Origin: Negadavirga shengliensis
GTDB taxonomy: Bacteria > Bacteroidota > Bacteroidia > Cytophagales > Cyclobacteriaceae
NCBI RefSeq assembly: GCF_042652345.1
Contig: NZ_JBHSJJ010000009.1
Location: 159,160-223,159, forward strand
DNA length: 64,000 nucleotides
Direction: 5' to 3'
Under the pieces are notes generated by a model, which had not been told where the DNA came from, did not search any database, and saw only the letters and a list, made by a program, of their open reading frames with translations. Shown here in pieces: positions 44,246 to 52,368 of this stretch (the stretch's first letter is position 1; each line of letters begins with the position of its first letter). The position numbers and the translations under genes were made by a program.

Positions 44246-44614
44246 CTAAGGGTTAGGTTTAAGGTGTTTGAACATTAATTCCGCCGCTGCCAGGTTGGTT
44301 GCCAGGGGCACATTATGGACATCACAGATCCTCATCAGCATCTGTACGTCCGGCTCATGGGGATGTTTACCCAAGGGATCCCGGAAAAAAATCACCATGT
44401 CCAGCTCCTTCTGGGCTACCATGGCCCCTATCTGCGCATCGCCCCCTAGAGGCCCTGAAAGCAGCTTTTCAACGGTGAATCCAGCCTTTTCTATATGTTT
44501 ACCCGTGGTACCTGTAGCCACAAGATCTATCCCTTCCAATGCTGCTTTGGATCCACTGAGAAAATGGACCATATCCGCCTTTTTCCCATCATGAGCAATC
44601 AATGCTATTTTCAT
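44246..44614 (-). CDS. mgsA: Methylglyoxal synthase
   Basis: A 122-residue enzyme converting dihydroxyacetone phosphate to methylglyoxal and phosphate. It shows the family phrases ALIAHDGKKADMVHFL at the N-terminus, VATGTTGKHIEKAGF, LLSGPLGGDAQIGAMVA with the catalytic-site Gly-Gly-Asp, VIFFRDPLGKHPHEPDVQ and NVPLATNLAAAEL. It is shorter than the 150-residue E. coli enzyme but complete for the bacteroidal type. First gene of the mgsA-pfkA operon (3-bp gap), so the bypass enzyme and the committed glycolytic step are made together. Confidence 0.95.
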   Translation of the reverse strand: MKIALIAHDGKKADMVHFLSGSKAALEGIDLVATGTTGKHIEKAGFTVEKLLSGPLGGDAQIGAMVAQKELDMVIFFRDPLGKHPHEPDVQMLMRICDVHNVPLATNLAAAELMFKHLKPNP

Positions 44615-44718
44615 TTTTCTAAATTTTCGACTGATTGATTTATAAAGTTACAAAATAACGGGGGTATTGATATCCGTTTTTCTATTCTTATGAGGATAAA
44701 GTGAAAATGCCCACTTGA

Positions 44719-45009
44719 TTACCTGGACAAAAAATAACGCACCATTTCTTCCCACTCTTCGTCCAATCCCTTCATCGGCCGTTTCTTTCCTGCCCTGCGA
44801 TACCAATAATCCGCATTGGAAAGATCCCCTTCCTTCCGGTGAAGGTATGCATGTAAAAAAGCAGAGTCTTCGTCGCCAAGCGAGTCTATCAGATCGTGGG
44901 CCCGGTGCCAGTCTCCTTTTTTATCATACCAAAGTGCCCGCAAATGTACCGACAAACCGTCGGGTAACCGTTCCTGGCCCGTACTTGCTTTAAATTCAGA
45001 TACTTCCAT
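44719..45009 (-). CDS. Small conserved-type hypothetical protein (TPR-like helices)
   Basis: A 96-residue soluble protein, probably all helical: GLSVHLRALWYDKKGDWHRA, then HDLIDSLGDEDSAFLHAYLH and GDLSNADYWYRRAGKKRP. Two helix pairs of roughly TPR/Sel1-like spacing are suggested (WHRAH...; NADYWYRRAG). No signal peptide. It sits 104 bp upstream of mgsA on the same strand and might be its own transcript. Function not recognised. Confidence 0.65.
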   Translation of the reverse strand: MEVSEFKASTGQERLPDGLSVHLRALWYDKKGDWHRAHDLIDSLGDEDSAFLHAYLHRKEGDLSNADYWYRRAGKKRPMKGLDEEWEEMVRYFLSR

Positions 45010-45121
45010 TTTAGGATGCTTTGACAGTGTTTATTGAGCTTCAAAATAAACACATTCCCTCTTAGTCCACAAGTATAAGGGCATTTTTTGAAGGATAAGA
45101 ACCTGCCACAAAATAAAACCA

Positions 45122-45154
45122 TAAAAAAAGCTATGAAATAAAATTTCATAGCTT
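45122..45154 (-). terminator. Strong terminator of the small RNA unit
   Basis: A perfect 12-bp stem (AAGCTATGAAAT / ATTTCATAGCTT, loop of three) followed on the minus strand by seven T. It ends the transcript carrying the tRNA-like element 35 bp upstream. Confidence 0.85.
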
Positions 45155-45188
45155 AAGTCAATTAACAATAAACCCAAAATAACCAAGA

Positions 45189-45274
45189 TGTAATAGAAGG
45201 ATTCGAACCTCCGGCCCTTTTGGATACAATCCTGAACCTCCTTGTCTTCTTCTTAAAAAAACTGAAGTATTACA
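45189..45274 (-). ncRNA. tRNA-like structured small RNA candidate
   Basis: On the minus strand 86 nt begin TGTAATA and end TATTACA, a perfect 7-bp acceptor-like helix. Next to the 3' side is a T-arm GGAGG-TTCGAAT-CCTTC with the canonical TTCGAAT loop, and next to the 5' side a 4-bp D-arm-like stem CTTC/GAAG. The middle has GGAT-TGT-ATCC, like a variable arm, but no 5-bp anticodon stem with a seven-base loop, so it is not a working tRNA. A -7 box (45310-45317) and a strong terminator (45122-45154) make a unit of about 180 nt. It could be a tRNA-mimic sRNA, a leader, or a decayed tRNA. Confidence 0.5.
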
Positions 45275-45309
45275 TTGAACAAATCATCCTTTTGATGAAT
45301 TTCATGCTC

Positions 45310-45317
45310 CAAATTTA
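45310..45317 (-). promoter_or_regulatory. Bacteroidota -7 box (TAAATTTG) for the small RNA
   Basis: TAAATTTG on the minus strand, with a TTTTGTTG tract 24-27 bp further upstream as a possible though long-spaced -33. Transcription would begin near 45303. Confidence 0.55.
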
Positions 45318-45499
45318 CGACACATTAATTAAATTTTAAAACAACAAAAGCATCTTTTTTTATTTTTTACATATTTTTCAAAATTCCCCTTCAGAATTGG
45401 AAAAACATTAACCCACCTGCAATTAATCCGCTGACTATTATCAAAACAATATTTCAAATCATGTCTATAAAAAGATTAAAAGCAGAATTTTTTAAATTT

Positions 45500-47008
45500 T
45501 TATCTAATCAATTCATCATATACAATTGGATTCCCCTCCCAATGCCATTCATGGCCTACTTTTTCCAAAACCCTATGCTGGCTTCCCGGGGCGTGGGGCG
45601 CGTCTTTTTTTCCTAACCACCTGGCATGTTCCCGTTTTATCGACGCATGGGCCGGGTCAGCAGCCAGATTGGTATGCTCATGGGGGTCATGTTCATGATC
45701 ATACAGTTCCTCATCCCCGTTGGCGTATCGAATATACCGGTACCGCAAAGACCTTACACTGTTATTACCAGGGTTATGGGTGGTAAGGGCAGGTCTGGCC
45801 CTGGGGGTTTCCGCATCCCGGATCTGAGGCATTAAGGATAACCCTTCCAGGTCATCCTTGGGCTCCAGACCCGACAAATCGATCAAAGTAGGGTAAATAT
45901 CCATCAGTTCGGCAGGCTGATTACATTTTTTTCCAGCCTCTATGCCTGGCCCGGAAAAAATCAAGGGGACATGAGTGGAACGCTCCCAGAGGGTGTTCTT
46001 TCCCGTTATGCCTTTTTCTCCCAAATGAAACCCATGATCTGACCAAAGCACCACGATGGTGTTATTCTCAAGCCCGCTTTGCTCCAAGGCGTCAAGTACC
46101 CTGCCCACCTGGGCATCAGTAAAACTGATGGTGGCCAAATATGCTCTGACAAAATTCTCCCACTGGTTGTTTTCTTTTAACCAGGAAAGCCTTACCTCTG
46201 GCAGATACCAATGAAGGTTCCAGGCAAAATCAGGGACATCTTCCCTTTCATTCTCAGGGGCAGGAGGCAAAACAATCCCCTCATTTTCCGGGTAAAGGTC
46301 AAACCATTTTTGAGTGGCAAACAGGGGGACATGCGGCAACCAAAACCCCACAGCCATAAAAAAGGGCACTTCCTGATGGCCTAATTCCTCTAATTTCTCC
46401 TCTGCCCAAGTGGCGACTTTGTAATCATTTCTGACGCTGTCTCCCTTTTCCGGATAAACACCCCAATCGATCAGTGGGTGGTTCCCCATGTGGGTTTCTC
46501 CCACCAGTTTGCTCGAGGGATGTCCTGCAGTGCCTCCCCCAATGGGGCCCCATTCCTGAAAATCAGCCCTCTTTTCAGGCGTGTTGCCGATGCTGTGAAA
46601 GATTTTTCCGTTGGAAAGTGTCCTGTATCCATGCTTCTCAAAGTATTGGGGCAAGGTGACGGCGTTTTTGGTAAACGCTACATCACGGTGATGGGGCGAA
46701 AGATTATAGATCCCGGTGGTGGAAGGCCTCAATCCGGTCATGATGCTCACCCTGGACGGATTGCATAGCGGCGCCTGGGCATGGGCATTGGTAAACAGCA
46801 TGCCTTTGGCAGCCAGCCGGTCTATATGAGGTGTCTTTACTTGTGGGTGGGTATTCAAAGCGCCGATCCAGTCATTTAAATCATCAATGGCGATAAATAA
46901 AACATTTGGTTTTTTATCCCGCTTATGTTGGGCATTGACCGCTGTACCGGCCGTCAAAAAAACACCCAGAAAGAAGATAAAAAACCAGGATTTAACCACA
47001 TCCATCAT
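45500..47008 (-). CDS. Secreted Cys-type sulfatase (iduronate-2-sulfatase-like)
   Basis: A 502-residue protein with a signal peptide (residues 1-26, ending NAQ) and a complete type I sulfatase domain. NVLFIAIDDLNDWIG gives metal ligands Asp42/Asp43; the sulfatase signature LCNPSRVSIMTG has Cys82 as the residue converted to formylglycine, so a maturase encoded elsewhere is required. Further sites: TLSNGKIFHS, MAVGFWLPHVPLF and VVLWSDHGFHLGEKG (metal Asp/His). It resembles iduronate-2-sulfatase-type enzymes that strip sulfate from polysaccharides such as algal or host glycans. The neighbouring dehydrogenase gene is 29 bp away on the same strand; no SusCD pair is in view. Confidence 0.9.
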   Translation of the reverse strand: MMDVVKSWFFIFFLGVFLTAGTAVNAQHKRDKKPNVLFIAIDDLNDWIGALNTHPQVKTPHIDRLAAKGMLFTNAHAQAPLCNPSRVSIMTGLRPSTTGIYNLSPHHRDVAFTKNAVTLPQYFEKHGYRTLSNGKIFHSIGNTPEKRADFQEWGPIGGGTAGHPSSKLVGETHMGNHPLIDWGVYPEKGDSVRNDYKVATWAEEKLEELGHQEVPFFMAVGFWLPHVPLFATQKWFDLYPENEGIVLPPAPENEREDVPDFAWNLHWYLPEVRLSWLKENNQWENFVRAYLATISFTDAQVGRVLDALEQSGLENNTIVVLWSDHGFHLGEKGITGKNTLWERSTHVPLIFSGPGIEAGKKCNQPAELMDIYPTLIDLSGLEPKDDLEGLSLMPQIRDAETPRARPALTTHNPGNNSVRSLRYRYIRYANGDEELYDHEHDPHEHTNLAADPAHASIKREHARWLGKKDAPHAPGSQHRVLEKVGHEWHWEGNPIVYDELIR

Positions 47009-47037
47009 TACAACATTTATTTTTAATACATTTCAGT

Positions 47038-48801
47038 TCATTCAATGCTTACCTTCCAAATATTACCCCCTCTTTGCCTGCCTCCATATTCAAGTACAAA
47101 CAGGTCATTATCCACCAAAACGGCATCCACAGGTTGTGAAAAGCCTTCTGCCACTCTGGTGGTTCGTAAATCATAATTATCCTTTTCCGGATTGTAGCTC
47201 ATCTCCAGGTGCAGCAAGTCCTCTCCTAGTTCCGTAAACGGCTTCATCAGACCCGATTTACTCCCTTTGGTATACCTCAGGGTAAAAGCGGTGCCTTTGT
47301 ATGGGCCCGGAAGTTTCTGCTCCCTGTCGATGACCAAACCCAAAGGGGAGGAATGGGGGGTGAACGTGGTAATGGGGATCTTGAGATCACTGGCATCCAT
47401 CACTTTTCCGGTAGCGGTATCTCTGAACTTATTGGCATCGGGGCCATAATTGTCCATGCCTTTGGTAAAAACCACTCCCTGCGGCCGTTTAGCAAAGCCC
47501 GGATCATTATAAAAATCATCCAGCCGGGCCACCGCTGCGGTATTTAGAAAAGGATCGTTTTCAGGATCAGGATGCCAACCAGGAAACTGTTGGGGAGTCT
47601 CCATTCCACCCATAACCCAGGGATAACCGTAGTGATGTCCTTCGCGTACCCAAAACATGTCCTCATTTTGGTCATAATCACCGGAATTCACTACCGCAAA
47701 CAGATTGCCCTGGCCATCAAATTCAATGTCGAATGCATTTCTCAACCCCTCTGCATAAACATATCCCATGGCTTTTAATTCTTCAATATCGTTGGGCAGC
47801 AAGAGGTCTTCGGCATCTATGGGTATCCTGAAAATCCTGGCCGTGAGAGGCTCGTCCCTGGACCCGGGATAGGCACCGAGGTTATCCTGAACTTCTCCAT
47901 GGTCTGTCCGGCTGCCGCTGACCACGTAAATATATTTTTCATCCGGACTGATGGCCGTAGCACTCCACCCATGGTCAAAAGGCGTGTTGGTCGTGCCATA
48001 TTCCACCGTAGAGAACACCTTTGATACCACCGGCTGGTCCTTATCCCAGCGTATCCGCATCATCCAACCTGTGGTGCCCTTGTTATCATTGACCCGGATA
48101 TTTCCGGTCAGGTAAAGCGTGTTCCCATGTAATGCGGCACCCTGTAGCCTTGAAATCCCATGATCTTCCACGCTCAAAACCTTTTCCACCTCATAGGGCC
48201 TGTCCAGAGGAAACCGGAAAACCTCCCCCTCAAAGGTAACATACCATAACCTGTGCCTTTCGCGTTCATACAAAATCCTGATCGCCCTTGGGGCTACTTT
48301 CATCCAGTGTTCAACCTTGATTCCCTCCCTCAGTGCCTGCGGTCCCGGAGCACTTTCCACCTCTGCCTTACCGCTACCCAGGTGGCGGATATATGCCACT
48401 AAATACCAGCGCTGCTCATCGGTCAAAACATCCGCAAATGCCGGCATCGTCCCCCTTCCCTCTCCTATCTTCCAAAAGAGTACCCCGCTGGACTGCGCCT
48501 GTACAGCCTCCGAATGGAAGTTGGCCGGTTGGCTGCCCATAGCGCCTCCCGCGGCGCCGTCACCCATTCCCGTTTCTCCATGACACGCCCAGCAGTATAT
48601 ATCGTATAAAGCTTTTCCCTGAGCCAAACCTGCGGAATCAAATTCAGGCTGCTGGAGCAGGGCTGCTTCAGAAGGTATCCCCCACCCGTTATCTTTATCT
48701 TTCAAATCTTCTGCATTTTCCTTCCTCCCTTCACAGGAGAAAAGCCATATCGTCCATAACATGGACAGACAAATAGAAACAGGAATTGAGGCAATCTTCA
48801 T
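47038..48801 (-). CDS. Cytochrome c/PQQ-type sugar dehydrogenase fusion, lipoprotein
   Basis: A 587-residue exported protein. The lipoprotein signal ends in LFSC (lipid Cys23). A class I cytochrome c follows with heme motif YCWACH (Cys70, Cys73, His74) and the axial Met in GRGTMPAFADVL. Residues about 160-587 form a six-bladed propeller of the glucose/sorbosone dehydrogenase type (HGWSATAISPDEKYIYVVSG, GYVYAEGLRNAFDIEFDGQG, GHHYGYPWVMGGME), ending LVDNDLFVLEYGG. It would oxidise a sugar at the cell surface and pass electrons to its own heme. First gene of a two-gene unit with the sulfatase. Confidence 0.86.
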   Translation of the reverse strand: MKIASIPVSICLSMLWTIWLFSCEGRKENAEDLKDKDNGWGIPSEAALLQQPEFDSAGLAQGKALYDIYCWACHGETGMGDGAAGGAMGSQPANFHSEAVQAQSSGVLFWKIGEGRGTMPAFADVLTDEQRWYLVAYIRHLGSGKAEVESAPGPQALREGIKVEHWMKVAPRAIRILYERERHRLWYVTFEGEVFRFPLDRPYEVEKVLSVEDHGISRLQGAALHGNTLYLTGNIRVNDNKGTTGWMMRIRWDKDQPVVSKVFSTVEYGTTNTPFDHGWSATAISPDEKYIYVVSGSRTDHGEVQDNLGAYPGSRDEPLTARIFRIPIDAEDLLLPNDIEELKAMGYVYAEGLRNAFDIEFDGQGNLFAVVNSGDYDQNEDMFWVREGHHYGYPWVMGGMETPQQFPGWHPDPENDPFLNTAAVARLDDFYNDPGFAKRPQGVVFTKGMDNYGPDANKFRDTATGKVMDASDLKIPITTFTPHSSPLGLVIDREQKLPGPYKGTAFTLRYTKGSKSGLMKPFTELGEDLLHLEMSYNPEKDNYDLRTTRVAEGFSQPVDAVLVDNDLFVLEYGGRQRGGNIWKVSIE

Positions 48802-49048
48802 AAAGATCTTTTAATGCACCAAAGTAACTATCTTAATTAAGCAATTATTTTATGTAAACCAACCACAAAACACAAAATAGCCAGAATACCCATAAAATTA
48901 AAACAATCTACCAATATTATAAAAATTACCACATGGATTTACTTCAGCGGTTGTAGAGCGGCTATGATCATAAAGGAATATAAGTACATTTCGAAGATAT
49001 AATTGGAATTATTTTTGTTATCCTATCGGTCAAACAACCTTAGCTATT

Positions 49049-49591
49049 GTGATGCATAGATTCTCTACAATCCTTTTGTTCTTTTTGATAGTCAACTTTA
49101 AAAGTTATGGGCAACATGGGGAAGATTACATCAATGTCGGTTTTGATGCCGGCATCACGTTGAACGACTATTACCAGGCCCAGTTTCCTGCAGGATTTGG
49201 AGCGTCTGTTAAAGGTTTATATGGTGTGGGGCTCAGTGGTCAAGTCAGCCTTACCGCCAATTACCTGTACTTTCCCTTGGACCGAAGTATTGTTTTACCG
49301 GGTGGAGAAAACCTGGCATTTCATCATATCCCTGTCTTTTTGGGCTATCGGATGAACTTTGACCGGTTTTTCCTGGAGCCACAGGTGGGCGGGGCCTTAT
49401 TTGCGATGAGGTACCGGTTTGACCAAGACCGGTATACGGAGACATCCACCGGATTTGCCTTTGCGGCAGAAGCCGGCTACGTCTTCGACATGGTGGAAGT
49501 GAGCTTACGTTACCAACATGCAGGGTCCTCTCCCCACCATTTGGGCCTACTGGGTGTCAGGGCGGCGTATAAAATACCTTTGGGCTATTGA
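49049..49591 (+). CDS. Small outer-membrane beta-barrel protein
   Basis: A 180-residue protein with a signal peptide (about 22 residues, ending SYGQHG). The mature part alternates hydrophobic and polar residues in strand-length blocks with aromatic ends (INVGFDAGITLNDYYQAQF, GLSGQVSLTANYLYF, FFLEPQVGGALFAMRYRF, VEVSLRYQHAGSS), ending LGVRAAYKIPLGY. This fits an eight-strand OmpA/OmpX-like barrel. The final residue is Tyr, not the usual Phe. No function recognised. Divergent from the cytochrome gene across a 247-bp AT-rich spacer. Confidence 0.78.
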   Translation: MMHRFSTILLFFLIVNFKSYGQHGEDYINVGFDAGITLNDYYQAQFPAGFGASVKGLYGVGLSGQVSLTANYLYFPLDRSIVLPGGENLAFHHIPVFLGYRMNFDRFFLEPQVGGALFAMRYRFDQDRYTETSTGFAFAAEAGYVFDMVEVSLRYQHAGSSPHHLGLLGVRAAYKIPLGY

Positions 49592-49696
49592 ATTAAAAGC
49601 TACATTTCCCTATTTTCCACCTTTCAATTCACCCGTTTATGTGATGGTTTATGTGTAGACTGTCTTGTAGCTTTGGTATAATTAAAATAATTGACG

Positions 49697-50329
49697 ATGA
49701 TAAAAGTTCTGATATATGAGGACAACCCCCAACTCAGGGAGGGTCTTACCATGCTGATAGACGGCACAGAAGGGTTCCAGGTGATGGGAGCCTTTAAAAA
49801 TTGCGGCAATATCGCCTATGAAGTGAGCACCTACAAACCTCATGTGATTCTGATGGACATCGATATGCCGGGGGTCAACGGTATAGAAGGACTTAAAATT
49901 GTGAGACAACTCAACAATGACGTCAGCGTCATGATGCTGACTGTTTTTGATGACAATAAGAACATTTTTGAAGCCCTTAAAAACGGGGCCAACGGCTATA
50001 TTCTGAAGAAGACTCCCCCTGCAAAATTATTGGAGTACATCCAGGAGGCCTCCACCGGCGGGGCGCCTATGACCGCCTCAGTAGCAGCTCAGGTTCTGAA
50101 AATGTTTTCCCAGATCAATCTCCCCGCAGACAATGATTATAACCTTTCTGAACGGGAAAAAGAAGTGCTGCAACTTTTGGTCAAGGGATATTCCTATAAA
50201 ATGATTGCCGCTGAAATGTTCATCGCCATAGACACCGTCCGCAGTCATATCAAGAAAATCTATGAAAAACTGCATGTCAACAGTAAAAGCGAAGCGGTGG
50301 CAAAGGCTTTTAGGGACCGTATTGTTTGA
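49697..50329 (+). CDS. NarL/FixJ-type (LuxR-family) response regulator
   Basis: A 210-residue regulator. The receiver has LIYEDNPQLREGL, the phospho-acceptor in VILMDIDMPGVNGIEG (about D54), MLTVFDDN and the Lys in YILKKTPPAKL. The C-terminal LuxR-type HTH (residues about 145-210) contains LSEREKEVLQLLVKGYSYK and AIDTVRSHIKKIYEKLHVNS. I use ATG 49697 (MIKVLIYEDN), not the TTG two codons earlier. No histidine kinase is adjacent; it is a regulator orphaned in this window. Confidence 0.92.
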   Translation: MIKVLIYEDNPQLREGLTMLIDGTEGFQVMGAFKNCGNIAYEVSTYKPHVILMDIDMPGVNGIEGLKIVRQLNNDVSVMMLTVFDDNKNIFEALKNGANGYILKKTPPAKLLEYIQEASTGGAPMTASVAAQVLKMFSQINLPADNDYNLSEREKEVLQLLVKGYSYKMIAAEMFIAIDTVRSHIKKIYEKLHVNSKSEAVAKAFRDRIV

Positions 50330-50334
50330 CAAGC

Positions 50335-50475
50335 TCAAATCTCAAAGTCCGGTTTGGATGAAATGAAAGGCCCGCTGTCGACACCCAAATCGCCATAAAC
50401 CCAATCCCTGTTTTTTTTATTAGCACCGGCCCGGTTCTCTTTGTTTTGGCCGTCACCGAACAATAGTGTCCTCAT
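50335..50475 (-). CDS. Possible 46-residue protein
   Basis: A 47-codon frame from ATG 50475: basic, hydrophilic middle (NKENRAGANKKNRDW) and a C-terminus VYGDLGVDSGPFISSKPDFE. The conserved-looking acidic end and lack of low-complexity bias suggest a real small protein, not chance. No signal peptide. It starts close to and divergent from the protease gene and converges on the LuxR-type regulator (5 bp apart). Function unknown. Confidence 0.4.
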   Translation of the reverse strand: MRTLLFGDGQNKENRAGANKKNRDWVYGDLGVDSGPFISSKPDFEI

Positions 50476-50602
50476 GAAGATGGCCCAAATTAGCAAAATA
50501 GGTTTTTTCCCACCTTTAAACCCATTTTTATCGTGGCACTGATATGGTTTCCTGCATCGTGATGGATTACAAAAATCAACCAGGCCCACAACAGCCCTTG
50601 CT

Positions 50603-51133
50603 ATGAAAAACCGCATGATAAAAATTTCACTGTTACTCATCTTCACCCAGATGTGGTGGCTGCCCGTTCCCTGTGCTGCACAGGAGAAACCGGTGACTTT
50701 GAAGATTTGGAACCTGCACCCTAAACCGATTGTGAGGGGAACACTGAACGGAAAAAGTGCCTACTTCTTATTGGATACCGGATCGGACATCAACGTGCTG
50801 CACAGCGGAGGGCAAAAAAGATACAATTTCAGGACACAAAAAAACAATTATGAATGGGCCAGAAACTACCGGCTCTCCACAGTCAACGGGTTGCAAAGAG
50901 ACCTTTTCAAGGTCCATGGCATCCGGATGGAACTGGAAGGGACAAACATTTCCTGTGACTTCCATGCTTTGGATATCCATGGTATCGTGAACGCTGTCAG
51001 GAAAAGGACCGGGATTCATATCGCCGGAATTATCGGCTCAGAGACCATGAAGGACTATTTCTTTGTCATTGACTATGAAATGGAACAGGTGATGCTGAAA
51101 TTTCCAAAGTATTCAAAAAGCTGGTTCAGATGA
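50603..51133 (+). CDS. Retropepsin-like aspartyl protease family protein, secreted
   Basis: A 176-residue protein with an N-terminal signal peptide (about residues 1-26, ending PCAAQE). One retropepsin-like domain: GTLNGKSAYFLLDTGSDINV with the catalytic DTGSD near residue 59, and VNGLQRDLFKVHGIRM, then IAGIIGSETMKDYFFVIDY with the GxxG flap-like glycine strand. A single domain implies dimerisation to form an active site. Periplasmic proteolysis is the family expectation. It stands alone between the regulator and the first permease remnant. Confidence 0.82.
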   Translation: MKNRMIKISLLLIFTQMWWLPVPCAAQEKPVTLKIWNLHPKPIVRGTLNGKSAYFLLDTGSDINVLHSGGQKRYNFRTQKNNYEWARNYRLSTVNGLQRDLFKVHGIRMELEGTNISCDFHALDIHGIVNAVRKRTGIHIAGIIGSETMKDYFFVIDYEMEQVMLKFPKYSKSWFR

Positions 51134-51156
51134 ATTGCTGATCCCCGTTTGCAGTC

Positions 51157-51200
51157 CTTTGCCAACTCGCCCACGGACATTTTTGCTCGGAAACTGTATC
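51157..51200. repeat. Copy of the CGGAC-hairpin repeat (partial)
   Basis: CTTTGCCAACTCGCCCACGG continuing ACATTTTTGCTCGGAAA resembles the starts of the copies at 53281 and 58833 (core CGCCCG..ACGGAC[G/A]TTT..). Shorter and more diverged than those. Confidence 0.4.
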
Positions 51201-51221
51201 GTCAAATCAAAAATCAGGCTC

Positions 51222-51280
51222 TAATGGTATCCGTAAAATCGGTGCTGATGAATCCAGTGGATTCTTTGAGGAGTAAGTGG
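51222..51280 (+). pseudogene. Relic of FtsX/MacB permease C-terminus
   Basis: Codons reading KSVLMNPVDSLRSK match the C-terminal tail of the intact permeases nearby (KAALMNPVESLRSE). The stop codon expected after LRSx is missing and the frame reads on into unrelated sequence; upstream there is no permease core. A decayed tail left by deletion. Confidence 0.6.
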
Positions 51281-51627
51281 TTTATCTGGCATCGTGTCAC
51301 ACCTATTCTGAGGTATTGGCTGGGTCTTGATTTCGCTTGACCTGACGTCGGGGTCATTTCGGGAAATAACAGTCCAAAACCGTCCACCTATTCGATGACT
51401 TGAAAAAGACCGTCACCACGGGAAGTGTCTCCTAAACCAAAGCTTTTGCGAAATGCCGTCATAACAGGATAAACTGTTAAGAAAATGCCGGGTGGATATT
51501 TTTAGGTTGAACCAAGCTGCAGGGAAGGCAATCTACTTGAACGCAACGGAAACGGGACCGCTAAAGCGAGGCATACAGGTCATAAAAACAAAAAACCCGT
51601 CGCTGTGCACCTTATTGTGGCAGGAAT
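51281..51627. other. Non-coding spacer after relic
   Basis: No convincing gene. The stretch contains only short frames on both strands and lies between the permease tail relic and the convergent cupin fusion gene. I see no strong hairpin or promoter. Confidence 0.4.
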
Positions 51628-52368
51628 TCACATGATCTGTGGGGTAATGGCAAGGCTAAGCAAAAAAACAGCCTCTTCCGTAGCCACTATACTGTGGGGA
51701 ATACCCGCGTGCAGTGCCAACATCTGTCCTTTTCCCATTTCAGCGGTATGTCGCTCGGTCGTGAACCTGATGTGCCCCTCCAGCACCTGCACGCTGATGA
51801 TCCCGGGCGCGGTGTGAGTTTTCATCTCCGCCCCTTGGTGAAGGGCAATCAACACAAGCCGCATACCGGCTGTCTTAAAAATAGTAATGGCGTTCCGGTC
51901 GCTGTTTTTCCAAGTCTGCTCTTTTTTGATCTGCTCTGTAAAAGATAAAAGGTCCATCTGCACCAGTGGCGCGTCGAGTGGACGGTCCCCTTCCGGCCGC
52001 TGCGGGGTGGCCTCATTAAACTTCTCTACTATGACACTGCGCTTTTCTTCTTCAGGGTTCGAAGATATTTTACTCTTCAATGCTTTTACCAATTCGTGGG
52101 TTATTCCATCGCTATAGATCCCATAGCCATCCACAAGGGTGCCCTTTACCTGATGCCTCGCTGATGAGATGGCATATACGATGGCTTCATCCGCCGGATC
52201 CGACAAGCCTTCAAACCGATAATGCCTGTCCACCACAAAATCGTCCGGATAGATCCGGAGCGAACTGCCGGCGCATGTCAGGCAGTTATTGGCAAGGTTA
52301 AAATCTATGGTATAACCTTCCTTCCGGAGTCCGTTAAGTACTTCTGAAACGCTGTTCATGGGATCCAT
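51628..52368 (-). CDS. PRPP-synthetase-like N-domain fused to cupin
   Basis: A 246-residue protein. Residues 1-105 match a small Bacteroidota family annotated as PRPP-synthetase-like: MNSVSEVLNGLRKEGYTIDF, NCLTCAGSSLRIYPDDFVVD, HYRFEGLSDPADEAIVYAIS and KGTLVDGYGIYSDG, with a CxxC pair. The C-terminal half (about 135-240) is a cupin: LVLIALHQGAEMKTHTAPGI (metal His residues) and LEGHIRFTTERHTAEMGKGQ with ALHAGIPHSIVA. A cytoplasmic fusion of an unclear N-domain with a sensor-like cupin. A second ATG lies four codons in. Single minus-strand gene. Confidence 0.75.
   Translation of the reverse strand: MDPMNSVSEVLNGLRKEGYTIDFNLANNCLTCAGSSLRIYPDDFVVDRHYRFEGLSDPADEAIVYAISSARHQVKGTLVDGYGIYSDGITHELVKALKSKISSNPEEEKRSVIVEKFNEATPQRPEGDRPLDAPLVQMDLLSFTEQIKKEQTWKNSDRNAITIFKTAGMRLVLIALHQGAEMKTHTAPGIISVQVLEGHIRFTTERHTAEMGKGQMLALHAGIPHSIVATEEAVFLLSLAITPQIM

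Noticed and set aside
45189..45274. Functional tRNA
   Set aside because: Acceptor-like and T-arm-like helices are present but no 5-bp anticodon stem with a seven-base loop can be formed, so it is not called as tRNA.
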